DNA of 64,000 nt from Stenotrophomonas nitritireducens (lineage in GTDB: Bacteria; Pseudomonadota; Gammaproteobacteria; Xanthomonadales; Xanthomonadaceae), in NCBI RefSeq assembly GCF_001700965.1, contig NZ_CP016756.1, forward strand, positions 1,240,001 through 1,304,000, given 5' to 3'. Shown here piece after piece: positions 17,370 to 25,972 of the stretch (within the stretch, counting starts at the first letter, position 1; each line of letters starts with the position of its first letter). The notes below the pieces were generated by a model. The model saw nothing but the letters and a program-made list of their open reading frames with translations, was not told where the DNA came from and ran no database searches. The translations under genes were made by a program, and so were the position numbers.

Positions 17370-17609
17370 ATGCCTATCGTGCCGCCCATGGACTCCTTCG
17401 ACCCCGCTGGCCAACTACAGGCCCTTGTCTCCCGCCTCGAGCTGCTGCTCGAGCGCAACCAGCGGCTGAGCGATGAAAACCGCAGCCTGCGCCAGCAGCA
17501 GGAACAGCTCATCAGCGAGCGCTCGCAGCTGCTGACCAAGAACGAGCAGGCCCGCTCGCGGGTGGAAGCCATGATCACCCGCCTCAAGTCGCTGGAGCAG
17601 CACACGTGA
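17370..17609 (+). CDS. TIGR02449-type coiled-coil protein (ZapB-like)
   Basis: A 79-residue protein that is almost entirely one heptad-patterned helix (LVSRLELLLERNQRLSDENRSLR continuing in the same style). This matches the small protein commonly found directly upstream of zapA in gammaproteobacteria. A cell-division role alongside ZapA is inferred from position. An alternative Met is at 17388. Its TGA stop overlaps the zapA GTG start. Confidence 0.82.
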   Translation: MPIVPPMDSFDPAGQLQALVSRLELLLERNQRLSDENRSLRQQQEQLISERSQLLTKNEQARSRVEAMITRLKSLEQHT

Positions 17610-17905
17610 GCAACAACGAACCGGTCAGCGTCCATATCCTGGACCGCGAGTACACCGTTGGCGTGGAACCGGCCGAACGCGAAAGCCTCACCGCAGCGGC
17701 CCGCGTGCTCGACGGCAAGATGCGCGAGATCCGCGGCAGCAACCGGATGGCGGCGGTGGACCGCATCGCGGTGCTGGCCGCACTCAATCTGGCGCATGAA
17801 CTGCAGCAGCTGCGCGACGAGCAGCTTGCGCAGCAGCAGCGGTTCCAGTCCGCCATGAACGAGCTGAACCGGCGCTTGGACATGGCCATCGACAACGCGC
17901 GTTGA
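17606..17905 (+). CDS. zapA: Cell division protein ZapA
   Basis: A 99-residue ZapA, the FtsZ-ring stabiliser. The N-terminal beta domain reads VSVHILDREYTVGVEPAERESL, followed by the long tetramerisation helix. The start codon is GTG, overlapping the upstream stop (GTGA), which implies translational coupling. Directly followed by the 6S RNA gene, as in E. coli. Confidence 0.93.
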   Translation: MSNNEPVSVHILDREYTVGVEPAERESLTAAARVLDGKMREIRGSNRMAAVDRIAVLAALNLAHELQQLRDEQLAQQQRFQSAMNELNRRLDMAIDNAR

Positions 17906-17952
17906 TCCAGCTGAGCAGCTCAGGCAGATGAATCCGTAATGAGCCAAAAACA

Positions 17953-17982
17953 CTGCACGCAACCGCGCAACCTCGCTATACT
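17953..17982 (+). promoter_or_regulatory. Predicted sigma-70 promoter of 6S RNA
   Basis: A -10 hexamer TATACT (17977-17982) with a weak -35 CTGCAC (17953-17958) at 18-bp spacing places the start near 17989-17991, just where the 6S closing stem begins. Confidence 0.6.
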
Positions 17983-17989
17983 GGCCACG

Positions 17990-18183
17990 CGTTCTCTGCT
18001 GTGAACGACGGCGTGTGCAAACATTCGCCTTGTCCCTTAATTACGACCACGGGGGCGCGACGGAGCCGGGTGTGCAAGTCCGCCTTGTAGCGGGAAGCCC
18101 GATGGCCCCCCAGCGTTCCCACTTGAACCCCGGGTTCAAGGTCGTTTCGCACGCATCGTCACCGCGGAGAATGCAATATTCCA
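17990..18183 (+). ncRNA. ssrS: 6S RNA
   Basis: About 190 nt, regulator of sigma-70 RNA polymerase. The 5' GTTCTCTGC pairs with GCGGAGAA near 18164-18171 to close the stem. The segment CTTGAACCCCGGGTTCAAGG (18122-18141) matches the hallmark 3' hairpin of E. coli 6S RNA, CTTGAACCAAGGGTTCAAGG. The large central bulge lies between G-rich and C-rich strands. The position zapA-ssrS-fau is the conserved gammaproteobacterial order. Confidence 0.93.
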
Positions 18184-18214
18184 GAACGGCGCCTAACGGC
18201 GCCGTTCTTTTTTT
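18184..18214 (+). terminator. Rho-independent terminator of ssrS
   Basis: A perfect 10-bp stem GAACGGCGCC/GGCGCCGTTC with loop TAAC, followed by seven T residues. It separates 6S RNA from the fau transcript. Confidence 0.92.
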
Positions 18215-18217
18215 GTC

Positions 18218-18345
18218 CTTCTCCCTCCGGGAGAAGGTGCCCGAAGGGCGGATGAGGGTAAGGGGCAAACCGTCACGAAGCTTGGCTACGCCAGTGCTTC
18301 GCACTTACCCTCTCCCCAACCCCTCTCCCGATGGGAGAGGGGCTT
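18218..18345. repeat. CTTCTCCC/GGGAGAAG intergenic element pair
   Basis: A dyad CTTCTCCCTCCGGGAGAAGG followed by TGCCCGAAGGGCGGATGAGG (18220-18260) and a second dyad CCCCTCTCCCGATGGGAGAG (about 18318-18342). The same two-part element recurs at 20385-20420, 22979-23090 and around 48340-48645 in this window. Confidence 0.85.
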
Positions 18346-18373
18346 CAGCTCCCTGCCCGCAGACTTTTCCCCC

Positions 18374-18964
18374 ATGACTGCCGATCCCCGCCAACTCCTT
18401 CGCCAGCAACTGCGCCAGCGCCGCCGCGACATCCCCGCCGCCGAGCGCATTGCCGCCGCCGAGACACTTGCGGCGCATCTGCTGTCCCTGCCCTTCGCCG
18501 GTATCAGCGGCCATGTCGCCGGCTACTGGGCAATGGACGGCGAGATCGCCCTGCACCGCTGGCAGATGCAGCTACCCGCACAACAGACGTATTGCCTGCC
18601 GGTGCTGCACGGCAAGCTGCTGCGCTTCGCGCCGTGGCGGCCCGGGCAGGCGCTGGTCAGCAACCGTTATGGCATTCCCGAGCCCGACGTAGACCCCGCG
18701 CAGGCGCTGCGGCCGGAAGAAATGGCCCTGGTGGTCGCGCCGCTGGTCGGCTTTGATGACGGCGGACGGCGGCTGGGCATGGGGGGCGGCTGGTATGATC
18801 GAAGCTTCGCATTTCGGCAGCGCCAGGCCGCGCCGCCGTGGCTGGTGGGGGTAGGTTTTTCCGCCCAGCAGCTGCCGTCATTGCCGGTCGAGCACTGGGA
18901 TGTGGCGGTGGATGCCATCTGTACCGAGCAGGCCACTCTCTACCCGGAACCGTTGAACGCATGA
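18374..18964 (+). CDS. fau: 5-formyltetrahydrofolate cyclo-ligase
   Basis: A 196-residue enzyme (YgfA/MTHFS) converting 5-formyl-THF to 5,10-methenyl-THF with ATP. It has the phosphate-binding C-terminal motif GRRLGMGGGWYDRSF and an N-terminal basic RQQLRQRRRDIP helix. Downstream of 6S RNA as in E. coli, where the two are partly cotranscribed; here a strong terminator intervenes. It overlaps the EVE gene by ATGA. Confidence 0.95.
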   Translation: MTADPRQLLRQQLRQRRRDIPAAERIAAAETLAAHLLSLPFAGISGHVAGYWAMDGEIALHRWQMQLPAQQTYCLPVLHGKLLRFAPWRPGQALVSNRYGIPEPDVDPAQALRPEEMALVVAPLVGFDDGGRRLGMGGGWYDRSFAFRQRQAAPPWLVGVGFSAQQLPSLPVEHWDVAVDAICTEQATLYPEPLNA

Positions 18965-19443
18965 CCGCCCGCAAGCGCTACTGGCTGATGAAGTCCGAAC
19001 CGGACGCCTTTTCCATCGACGACCTGCAGCGCGTAGGCACCGAACCGTGGAACGGCGTGCGCAACTACCAGGCGCGCAATTTCATGCGCGATGGCATGAA
19101 GGTTGGTGACGGCATCCTGTTCTACCACTCCAATACCAAGGTACCGGGCATCGTCGGCATTGCCACGGTGGCCAGCGAGGCCTACCCGGACGACACCCAG
19201 TTCGATCCCAAATCTGACTACTACGACCCCAAGAGCACGCGCGAGCAACCGCGCTGGATGCTGGTGGACGTGGGTTTCGAGCGCAAGCTGGCGCAGGTGA
19301 TCGCGCTGGACGAGATCAAGCTGCATGCCGAGGAGCTGGGCGAAGGGTTTCCACTGACCGCCAAGGGCAACCGGCTGTCGGTGTTCCCGGTCACCGCTGC
19401 GCAGTGGAAGCTGCTGCTGTCGCTGGAAAAGAAGCCCAAATAA
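18961..19443 (+). CDS. EVE domain protein
   Basis: A 160-residue EVE-fold protein: KRYWLMKSEPDAFSIDDL, GVRNYQARNFMRDGMKVGDGILFYHS and a C-terminal FPVTAAQWKLLLSL. The fold is related to PUA/YTH and in other contexts recognises modified bases. Stand-alone copies like this are widespread and of uncertain function. The chosen ATG overlaps the fau stop; longer frames upstream are translations of fau in another frame. Confidence 0.92.
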   Translation: MTARKRYWLMKSEPDAFSIDDLQRVGTEPWNGVRNYQARNFMRDGMKVGDGILFYHSNTKVPGIVGIATVASEAYPDDTQFDPKSDYYDPKSTREQPRWMLVDVGFERKLAQVIALDEIKLHAEELGEGFPLTAKGNRLSVFPVTAAQWKLLLSLEKKPK

Positions 19444-19455
19444 GCACCTTTTTGT

Positions 19456-19530
19456 TGTGGGAGCGGCGTAAGCCGCGAAGCTGACACTCTTTCAGATCTC
19501 CGGCTTCGCGGCTTACGCCGCTCCTACAAA
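19456..19530. repeat. Inverted REP pair
   Basis: GTGGGAGCGGCGTAAGCCGC and its inverted mate GCGGCTTACGCCGCTCCTAC, separated by a 20-nt spacer, in the EVE-rpiA gap. The pair can fold into one long stem and may act as a weak terminator. Confidence 0.9.
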
Positions 19531-19561
19531 CAACCTGTTTTCCAACCTGATTGAGCCCACC

Positions 19562-20209
19562 ATGTCTGAAGCCAAGCGCCTGGCCGCCGAAAAAGCCATC
19601 GAGTACGTGCAGAAGGGAATGATCGTCGGTGTCGGCACCGGTTCCACCGTTGCCTATTTCATCGAAGCGCTGGCCCGCATCAAGGACCAGATCGAGGGCG
19701 CGGTTTCAAGTTCCGACCAGAGCACCGCCCTGCTCAAGGGCCACGGCATCGAGGTGCTGGACCTGAACCACACCGGCGGCCTGTCGCTGTATGTGGACGG
19801 CGCCGATGAATGCGATGGCAACAAGAACCTGATCAAGGGCGGCGGCGCTGCATTGACCCGCGAGAAGATCATCGCCGAGGCCAGCAAGCAGTTCGTCTGC
19901 ATTGTCGACCCCAGCAAGCAGGTCAAGGTGCTGGGCAAGTTCCCGCTGCCGGTGGAAGTGATCCCGATGGCACGCAGCCTGGTGGCCCGCGAAATCCTGG
20001 CACTGACCGGCGGCCAGCCGGTGTGGCGCGATGGCGTGGTGACCGACAACGGAAATCTTATTTTGGACGTGCACAACCTGGCCATCACCGACCCGGTCAA
20101 ACTTGAGCAGCAGCTCAACCAGATTCCGGGCGTGGTCACGGTTGGCCTGTTCGCGCGCCGCCCGGCCGACGTGGTCATCATCGGCGGCGAACCGCCGCAA
20201 GTGCTGTAA
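19562..20209 (+). CDS. rpiA: Ribose-5-phosphate isomerase A
   Basis: A 215-residue pentose-phosphate enzyme interconverting ribose 5-phosphate and ribulose 5-phosphate. The blocks [40 protein letters not shown] and VVTDNGN are the catalytic and phosphate-binding signatures. Full length and a single cytoplasmic domain. It sits alone between a REP pair and a microsatellite tract. Confidence 0.97.
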   Translation: MSEAKRLAAEKAIEYVQKGMIVGVGTGSTVAYFIEALARIKDQIEGAVSSSDQSTALLKGHGIEVLDLNHTGGLSLYVDGADECDGNKNLIKGGGAALTREKIIAEASKQFVCIVDPSKQVKVLGKFPLPVEVIPMARSLVAREILALTGGQPVWRDGVVTDNGNLILDVHNLAITDPVKLEQQLNQIPGVVTVGLFARRPADVVIIGGEPPQVL

Positions 20210-20222
20210 GCCAAGGCAGCAC

Positions 20223-20336
20223 GGCTTTGGCTTTGGCTTTGGCTTTGGCTTTGGCTTTGGCTTGATGCTCTGGCTTGATGCTCTGGCTTGATGCTCTGGC
20301 TTGATGCTCTGGCTTGATGCTTTGGCTTGATGCTTT
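20223..20336 (+). repeat. Microsatellite: hexamer and 13-mer tandem arrays
   Basis: Six GGCTTT hexamers (20223-20258) run directly into six 13-bp GGCTTGATGCTCT/T units (20259-20336; the last two with TTT). The 13-mer begins with the same GGCTT as the hexamer, so it may have arisen by slippage from it. It is just downstream of rpiA and outside any gene. The following 20337-20480 holds another CTTCTCCC-type dyad. Confidence 0.95.
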
Positions 20337-20480
20337 CGCTCTAGCTGTCGCTCCCGCTTTGGCTTGATGCTCTCCCTTCTCCCGTTCACGGGAGAAGGTG
20401 CCCAACGGGCGGATGAGGGCAAGCTTCTGACTTCCACCGAATCCGCCAGAAGGCCTCCCAAAGGAACCAGGTCCCAACCC

Positions 20481-20939
20481 ATGTCCAACTCCTTCCTGCG
20501 TACGATCTTCACCCTTTCCCTGCTGGCCCTCGCCGGCTGCGCCAGCGCCGACGGCAAGCACTGGGTGGAACTGGCCGGCACCCGCTACCACGTGGAACTG
20601 GCCCAGAACGATGAAACCCGTGCCCGCGGCCTGATGTTCCGCGAGCAGATGGACGCCGACCGCGGCATGTTGTTCGTCCACGACCGCGAAGAACCGCAGG
20701 CCTACTGGATGAAGAACACCAAGATCCCGCTGGACATCCTTTACTTCGACAGCCAGCGCCGCCTGGTCGGCCAGCAGCGCGACGTACCGCCGTGCTCGGC
20801 CGGCGACATGTGCCCGCCCTACCCCAGCTTCAACCCGGCCCTGTACGTGCTGGAGCTCAACGCCGGCCAGGCCGCCAAGCTCAAGCTGGAAGACGGCGCC
20901 GTGCTGACCTTCGGCCCCGGCATCAGCTCCGGCAACTGA
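20481..20939 (+). CDS. DUF192 family lipoprotein
   Basis: A 152-residue exported protein. Residues 1-20 form a lipoprotein signal with lipobox LAGC, so it is probably membrane-anchored in the periplasm. The DUF192 domain is clear: ARGLMFREQMDADRGMLFVH, AYWMKNTKIPLDILYFD and VPPCSAGDMCPPYPS. The family's biochemical role is unknown. The start is fixed by the signal peptide; earlier in-frame Mets translate repeat DNA. Confidence 0.9.
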   Translation: MSNSFLRTIFTLSLLALAGCASADGKHWVELAGTRYHVELAQNDETRARGLMFREQMDADRGMLFVHDREEPQAYWMKNTKIPLDILYFDSQRRLVGQQRDVPPCSAGDMCPPYPSFNPALYVLELNAGQAAKLKLEDGAVLTFGPGISSGN

Positions 20940-20959
20940 CTGGAATACACCGTTTGAAC

Positions 20960-20985
20960 AGCGGCGCCCTTGAACCGGCGCCGCT
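20960..20985 (+). terminator. Hairpin after DUF192 gene
   Basis: AGCGGCGCC and GGCGCCGCT form a 9-bp stem with an 8-nt loop, 20 nt after the stop. Only a short T run follows. Confidence 0.6.
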
Positions 20986-21004
20986 TTGCCGCCAGTCTTG
21001 GGGC

Positions 21005-21853
21005 ATGTCTGAAACGCGCATTACCCTGCCGCAGTGGGAAGAACTGGCCGCCTTGCCCGACGAGGCGATGCCGCTGCTGCCCACCGCCCTGCTGATCGCA
21101 CGCGACGAATACCCGCAGCTGGACCCGGCCGCCTACGACCGCGTGCTGCAGGCCCATGCCGACCACCTGCGGGTGGAAGTGGAGGCCATCGGTGAATGGC
21201 CGCTCAAGGTTGCCGCCATCAACAACCACCTGTTCAACGAGGTGGGCTACAGCGGCGACAACGACGAGTATTACGACCCGCGCAACAGCTATCTCAACGA
21301 GGTGTTCGAGCGCCGCCTGGGCAACCCCATCTCACTCGCGCTGGTGCAGATCGAAGTTTCGCGCCGGCTGGGCCTGCCGCTGGAAGGTATTTCCTTCCCC
21401 GGCCATTTCCTGGTGCGACTGCCGGTGGAAGATGGTGTGCTGATCATGGACCCATTCAACGGCGGCCGGCCGCTGGGCGTGGACGAACTGCGTGAACGCG
21501 CGCGCAGCAACCTCGGCGGAGAGACCCCGGACGACAGCGTGCTCGCCCAGATCCTCGACCCCGCACCGCACCGCGCCATCCTGATGCGCATGCTGCGTAA
21601 CCTGCATGGCGTGTACGCCGAGCGTGGTGAATGGGACCGCGCCGCACGCAGTGCCGACCGCATCCTCAAGCTGGCGCCCGAGCAGGCCGATGCCGTGCGC
21701 GACCGCGGGCTGGCCTATCTGCAGCTGGAACACCTTGCTGGTGCCCGCGTCGACCTCGCCCGCTACCTGAAAATGGAGCCCGACGCGGCGGACGCCGTCA
21801 GCATCCGCGAGCGCCTGATCGAGCTGAGTGGCGGAAAGCCAAGGCTGCACTGA
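21005..21853 (+). CDS. SirB1-type transglutaminase-like/TPR protein
   Basis: A 282-residue protein of the SirB1 family. The N-terminal Transglut_core2-type domain has AAINNHLFNEVGYSGDNDEYYDPRNSYLNEV and GISFPGHFLVRL. The C-terminal TPR-like helices (about 200-270) read VYAERGEWDRAARSADRIL and DRGLAYLQLEHL. The classic transglutaminase Cys is not present in the NPISLALVQIEVS stretch, as is usual for this family, so enzymatic activity is doubtful. It is in line with the DUF192 gene but separated by a hairpin. Confidence 0.85.
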   Translation: MSETRITLPQWEELAALPDEAMPLLPTALLIARDEYPQLDPAAYDRVLQAHADHLRVEVEAIGEWPLKVAAINNHLFNEVGYSGDNDEYYDPRNSYLNEVFERRLGNPISLALVQIEVSRRLGLPLEGISFPGHFLVRLPVEDGVLIMDPFNGGRPLGVDELRERARSNLGGETPDDSVLAQILDPAPHRAILMRMLRNLHGVYAERGEWDRAARSADRILKLAPEQADAVRDRGLAYLQLEHLAGARVDLARYLKMEPDAADAVSIRERLIELSGGKPRLH

Positions 21854-21878
21854 CCTCGCGGTGCCTGCCTTGGCTTTT

Positions 21879-22053
21879 GTGGGAGCGGCGTCAGCCGCGA
21901 AGCCAGGGCTGCATCCGAAGCCGATGAATATCCCTATCCCCCCCCGAGGGAATGGGCTGACATTGCTTACGAAAAGCCGCCTCCACGAAGAGAACATGTT
22001 TGCCCATGGCTTCGGCTGCAACCCTGGCTTCGCGGCTGACGCCGCTCCCACAA
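21879..22053. repeat. REP pair flanking a longer imperfect dyad
   Basis: Inverted REPs (21879-21904 and 22027-22053) enclose about 120 nt whose ends are also inverted repeats of each other (CCAGGGCTGCATCCGAAGCC against GGCTTCGGCTGCAACCCTGG). The whole block can form one long stem. Confidence 0.85.
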
Positions 22054-22083
22054 ACCAGGCGCTGCGGCTCAAGGCGGTGCGGC

Positions 22084-22275
22084 TCAATCCAGCTCGACCA
22101 TCTCGAAATCGTCCTTGGTCACGCCGCAGTCCGGGCAGGTCCAGGTGTCGGGTATATCTTCCCAGCGCGTGCCTGGGGCGATGCCTTCTTCCGGCAAGCC
22201 GTCGGCCTCGCGGTAGATGAAGCCGCAGACGACGCACATCCAGTTGCGCAGGGTGGAGGCCGTAGCGTCGGACAT
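22084..22275 (-). CDS. Rubredoxin
   Basis: A 63-residue small iron protein with two CxxCG-type knuckles (CVVCGFIY and CPDCGVTK) ligating one Fe, and the conserved [18 protein letters not shown] aromatic loop. A cytoplasmic electron carrier, possibly for alkane oxidation or oxidative-stress reductases; no partner gene lies nearby. Divergent from thiE, with only 69 nt between starts. Confidence 0.95.
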   Translation of the reverse strand: MSDATASTLRNWMCVVCGFIYREADGLPEEGIAPGTRWEDIPDTWTCPDCGVTKDDFEMVELD

Positions 22276-22344
22276 CGGGGATAATCACCGGACAGAGAAA
22301 CGGCGTTGATTGTCACATTCCCGCCGCCGTACCGGTAGCCACCC

Positions 22345-22971
22345 ATGACCCAGTTTGCCGACGCCCGAGGCGTCTACCTGATCACCCCCGACGAAACCGA
22401 CAGCGCGCGCCTGCTCGAACGGGTGCGCCCGCTGCTGGCCGGCACCACCTGGCTGCAATACCGCAACAAGGCGGTCGATGCCCCCACCCGCCTGGCCCAG
22501 GCCACAGCCCTGCAGGCCTTGTGCGCCGCCGCTGGCGTGCCGCTGATCATCAACGACGATGCTGCCTTGGCCGCACAGGTAGGCGCCGCCGGCGTGCATC
22601 TGGGCGAGGACGACGGCGACATCGCCGCAGCCCGCGCCCTGCTCGGCCCACAGGCCATCATTGGCGCCTCCTGCTATGACCAACTGGCCCTGGCCCAGCG
22701 CGCGGTCGCCGCCGGTGCCAGCTATGTGGCCTTCGGGGCGTTCTTCCCCAGCCGCAGCAAGATCACGCCGCGTCGCGCCAACCCCGAGCTGCTGCGACAA
22801 AGCGCCGCACTGGGCGTACCACGGGTGGCGATCGGCGGTTTGACCCCGGACAATAGTCGGCCTGTGGTGGAAGCTGGCGCGGAGCTGATCGCGGTGATCA
22901 GCGGCGTGTTCAGCGAGGCGGACCCGGTGGCTGCGCTGGACGCTTATCGGCGCTGCTTCCAGCACCAATGA
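22345..22971 (+). CDS. thiE: Thiamine phosphate synthase
   Basis: A 208-residue TIM-barrel enzyme joining HMP-PP and thiazole phosphate. Signature segments: [27 protein letters not shown] and GPFFPSRSK-like [12 protein letters not shown]. It is the partner of thiC at 61.5 kb in the thiamine pathway but unlinked. No TPP riboswitch is visible ahead of it; the start is 9 nt after CCGGTAGCC. Confidence 0.95.
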   Translation: MTQFADARGVYLITPDETDSARLLERVRPLLAGTTWLQYRNKAVDAPTRLAQATALQALCAAAGVPLIINDDAALAAQVGAAGVHLGEDDGDIAAARALLGPQAIIGASCYDQLALAQRAVAAGASYVAFGAFFPSRSKITPRRANPELLRQSAALGVPRVAIGGLTPDNSRPVVEAGAELIAVISGVFSEADPVAALDAYRRCFQHQ

Positions 22972-22978
22972 CCTATTC

Positions 22979-23095
22979 CTTCTCCCTTCGGGAGAAGGTG
23001 CCCCGAAGGGGCGGATGAGGGTAGGTTTCCGCGTTCGCTTGCTAGAAGCTTCCCCTCCCCCCAACCCCTCTCCCGCACGCGGGAGAGGGGCTAAC
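22979..23095. repeat. CTTCTCCC-type element pair before hemL
   Basis: A dyad CTTCTCCCTTCGGGAGAAGG (about 22980-22999) and a second dyad CCCCTCTCCCGCACGCGGGA (about 23069-23092), the same two-part element as at 18.2 kb. They could terminate thiE. Confidence 0.85.
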
Positions 23096-23145
23096 GCTCC
23101 GCTTCGCTCAGCAACTCGATCTAGCGCTCTTTCAAAGGACTCACA

Positions 23146-24438
23146 ATGAACCACGCCCAATCCCACGACCTGTTCACGCGCGCCCAGACGCTGCTGCCTG
23201 GCGGCGTCAATTCGCCGGTGCGTGCGTTCAAGTCGGTCGGCGGTGAACCGTTCTTCGTGCAGCGCGCCGGTGGTGCCTACCTGCATGACGTGGATGGCAA
23301 CGCCTATATCGATTACGTCGGCTCCTGGGGCCCGATGGTCGTTGGTCACAACCACCCGACGGTGCGCGAGGCCGTGCAGCAGGCGATCGGCAATGGCCTG
23401 TCGTTCGGCGCGCCGTGCGCGGCTGAAGTGACCATGGCCGAGACCATCACCCAGCTGGTGCCGTCCTGCGAAATGGTGCGCATGGTCAACTCCGGCACCG
23501 AGGCCACGCTGTCGGCGATCCGCCTGGCGCGTGGCGCCACCGGCCGCAACAAGATCGTCAAATTCGAAGGCTGCTACCACGGCCACGGCGACTCCTTCCT
23601 GGTCAAGGCCGGCAGCGGCATGCTGACCCTGGGCGTACCCACCTCGCCGGGCGTGCCGGCCGGCCTGAGCGAGCTCACGCTCACCCTGCCTTACAACGAC
23701 TTCGACGCCGCCACCGCGCTGTTCGAGCAACAGGGCAAGGAAATCGCCGGCCTGATCATCGAGCCGGTGGTCGGCAACGCCAACTGCATCCCGCCGCGCG
23801 AAGGCTATCTGCAGCACCTGCGCGCGCTGTGCACGCAGTACGGCGCGCTGCTGATCTTCGACGAAGTGATGACCGGTTTCCGTGTCGCCTTGGGCGGCGC
23901 GCAGGCCTATTACGGCATCACCCCGGACCTGAGCACCTTCGGCAAGATCATCGGCGGCGGCATGCCGGTCGGCGCCTATGGCGGCCGCCGCGAGCTGATG
24001 TCGCAGATTGCCCCGGCCGGCCCGATCTACCAGGCCGGCACGCTGAGCGGTAACCCGGTGGCGATGGCCGCCGGTCTGGCAATGCTGCAGCTGGTGCAGG
24101 CACCGGGTTTCCACGAACGTTTGACCGCAGCCACCAACACGCTGTGCGACGGTTTGGAAGCCGCAGCGCGCGATGCCGGCGTGGCCGTCACCACCAACCG
24201 CGTCGGCGGCATGTTCGGCCTGTTCTTCACCAACGAGAAAGTGGAGACCTACGCACAAGCGACCGCCTGCGACATCAAGGCCTTCAATGTGTTCTTCCAC
24301 GCCATGCTGGAACGCGGGGTGTTCCTGGCACCGTCGGCCTATGAGGCGGGCTTCCTGTCCAGCGCACACGACGATGCGGTGATTGAGGCCACGCTGGTGG
24401 CAGCGCGTGAAGCCTTCAAGGTAGTTGCTGCAGGTTGA
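23146..24438 (+). CDS. hemL: Glutamate-1-semialdehyde 2,1-aminomutase
   Basis: A 430-residue PLP enzyme making 5-aminolevulinate in the C5 pathway of heme synthesis. The PLP lysine is Lys267 in [15 protein letters not shown]; other blocks are [13 protein letters not shown] at the N-terminus and the [15 protein letters not shown] cofactor loop. Full length. It is preceded by a clear AAAGGA ribosome site. Confidence 0.97.
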   Translation: MNHAQSHDLFTRAQTLLPGGVNSPVRAFKSVGGEPFFVQRAGGAYLHDVDGNAYIDYVGSWGPMVVGHNHPTVREAVQQAIGNGLSFGAPCAAEVTMAETITQLVPSCEMVRMVNSGTEATLSAIRLARGATGRNKIVKFEGCYHGHGDSFLVKAGSGMLTLGVPTSPGVPAGLSELTLTLPYNDFDAATALFEQQGKEIAGLIIEPVVGNANCIPPREGYLQHLRALCTQYGALLIFDEVMTGFRVALGGAQAYYGITPDLSTFGKIIGGGMPVGAYGGRRELMSQIAPAGPIYQAGTLSGNPVAMAAGLAMLQLVQAPGFHERLTAATNTLCDGLEAAARDAGVAVTTNRVGGMFGLFFTNEKVETYAQATACDIKAFNVFFHAMLERGVFLAPSAYEAGFLSSAHDDAVIEATLVAAREAFKVVAAG

Positions 24439-24480
24439 TCCTGCAGCGGCTTCGGTAAAAAAACAGGTCCGCTTCATCCG

Positions 24481-24513
24481 GTAACGCTGTTCTTCCTGAC
24501 GAAGCAGCGTTAC
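24481..24513 (+). terminator. Stem-loop downstream of hemL
   Basis: GTAACGCTG pairs with CAGCGTTAC across a 15-nt loop, after a run of seven A. Weak as a terminator on the plus strand because no T tract follows. Confidence 0.4.
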
Positions 24514-24542
24514 CTGGAACGGAAAGCCGATTGCACACCGAT

Positions 24543-24698
24543 TTGTGGGAGCGGCGTCAGCCGCGAAGCAAGCGGCATCATCGGATTGCAAAGATGCCAT
24601 GGACTGAAGCAACGTCAGCTTCGCGGCTGACGCCGCTCCCACAAGGAGCCAGCCAGCTCGTCACCAACGTAGCCCGGGTAAGCGCAGCGCACCCGGGA
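24543..24698. repeat. REP pair plus GTAGCCCGGG dyad
   Basis: Inverted REPs (24543-24570 and about 24618-24645) are followed by GTAGCCCGGGTAAGCGCAGC, a palindromic element (24669-24698) ending GCACCCGGG that also occurs inverted at about 14336 and 53404. Confidence 0.85.
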
Positions 24699-24713
24699 TT
24701 CAAAACTGATCAA

Positions 24714-25166
24714 TCAACCAAAAACCAGCTTGCCCTTCATCATTCCCCAATGCCCCGGGAACGAGCAGAAGAAGGTGTAATCGCCACCACGCGTCAGCTT
24801 GCTGGTCTCAAAGCGCACCTGGGTGGTCTGGCCACCGCCAATGACCGGGGTGAACGCGATCACCCGCGCATCATTCTTCGGCAGGTAGCTGTCGGCGAGC
24901 GTTGAACGCATGCCCGCCGTGGCCAGCGGCTGGAAATCCGGGGTACGGCTGAGCACCCAGTTATGCCCCATCGCGGTGGCCGGCATCCTGCCGGTGTGCT
25001 TCAGGGTCAGGTCCACCTGGGTGCAGTCGGCGGCAACCCGGATCTGCGGCTGCGAGAACTGCATGCGATCGTTGCTTTCGATGGTGACCGCACAAGTACG
25101 CGCCATTGCAGGTGCAACGGGCAACAGGCCGACAAGGGCAAACAACAGCAGGCTGGAACGCTTCAA
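24714..25166 (-). CDS. Azurin, periplasmic blue copper protein
   Basis: A 150-residue protein from a TTG start; no ATG or GTG fits the signal peptide, and GGAG lies 6 nt upstream. The signal LKRSSLLLFALVGLLPVAPA is followed by the mature azurin starting near CAVTIES. Type 1 copper ligands are all present: His68 (MGHNW), Cys134, His139 and Met143 (CSFPGHWGMMKG), with the azurin spacing Cys-x4-His-x3-Met. It carries electrons in the periplasm. It is monocistronic and converges with repeats downstream of hemL. Confidence 0.93.
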   Translation of the reverse strand: MKRSSLLLFALVGLLPVAPAMARTCAVTIESNDRMQFSQPQIRVAADCTQVDLTLKHTGRMPATAMGHNWVLSRTPDFQPLATAGMRSTLADSYLPKNDARVIAFTPVIGGGQTTQVRFETSKLTRGGDYTFFCSFPGHWGMMKGKLVFG

Positions 25167-25302
25167 GGTGAACTCCGGGCAGGGACAACGATATTGGCTG
25201 GATTCTAGGCAAGCGCGTGGATTTCCACCTGTGACGCGATGTCGCAGGCTGCACTGAGGCGCAGCGCCAGCGATACTGCAAGCCCACATCTGCCTTGCCC
25301 GC

Positions 25303-25896
25303 ATGCAAAGACCCCACGCCCTACTGCTGGATTTCGATGGCCTGCTGGCCGAATACGACCATCGCACCCATCTGAGCGAGTTGGCCGAGGTCGCGCACTG
25401 CACCGCCGCACAAGTTGATGCGGCACTACGCGAGGAAGGCCTGGAACTGGCGCATGCGCGTGGCGAACTGGATGGTCCGCAACTGCTGGCCGCCCTGAAC
25501 CTGCGCTTGCACAGCCGCTTGCAGGCGGAGGACTGGCACCGTGCACGCCGTGCCGCTACCGTCGTGCGCCGCGACAGCGTGACCCTGCTCCACCACCTGC
25601 GACCTGGCGTGCAGGTGGCCATCCTCACCAACAACGGCCTGCTCACCCAGCCGGTGATCGAACAGCTGCTGCCCGGCATCCCGGTGCTGTGCAGCGCGAC
25701 GCTGGGCGTGCGCAAACCCGATCCGGCCGTCTATCGCGCCGCCTGCACGGCCCTGCACTGCGAACCGGCGCGCACACTGTTCGTCGACCATCTGTTCCGC
25801 AATGTGCAAGGCGCACGCGCCGCCGGCCTGCTGGCCGATACCGCTCACCACACTCAATCGCTGCGCAAACTGCTCAAGCGCTACCAGCTGCGCTGA
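25303..25896 (+). CDS. HAD-superfamily hydrolase
   Basis: A 197-residue HAD phosphatase of the type with a helical cap. Motif I is LLDFDGLLAEYD (DxDG with Asp10 as nucleophile), motif II LTNNG, motif III Lys in VRKPDP and motif IV FVDHLFRNV, where the second acidic residue of the usual DD or GDxxxD is replaced. The substrate is unknown. Divergent from azurin and convergent with the autotransporter gene. Confidence 0.85.
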   Translation: MQRPHALLLDFDGLLAEYDHRTHLSELAEVAHCTAAQVDAALREEGLELAHARGELDGPQLLAALNLRLHSRLQAEDWHRARRAATVVRRDSVTLLHHLRPGVQVAILTNNGLLTQPVIEQLLPGIPVLCSATLGVRKPDPAVYRAACTALHCEPARTLFVDHLFRNVQGARAAGLLADTAHHTQSLRKLLKRYQLR

Positions 25897-25937
25897 GCAA
25901 ACCGGTCCTTCGGCACTGCGCTGTTGGCTACGATGAA

Positions 25938-25969
25938 ACAACAACGCCGGCGTTGGCCGGCGTTGTTGT
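25938..25969. terminator. Bidirectional terminator between HAD and autotransporter genes
   Basis: ACAACAACGCCGG pairs with CCGGCGTTGTTGT around a 6-nt loop, giving a 13-bp stem with A/T-rich ends usable on both strands at the convergent gene junction. Confidence 0.8.
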
Positions 25970-25972
25970 CGA

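Noticed and set aside
18838..18960. A longer N-terminus for the EVE protein
   Set aside because: The extra codons are the fau coding region in another frame; the ATG overlapping the fau stop gives the normal family length.
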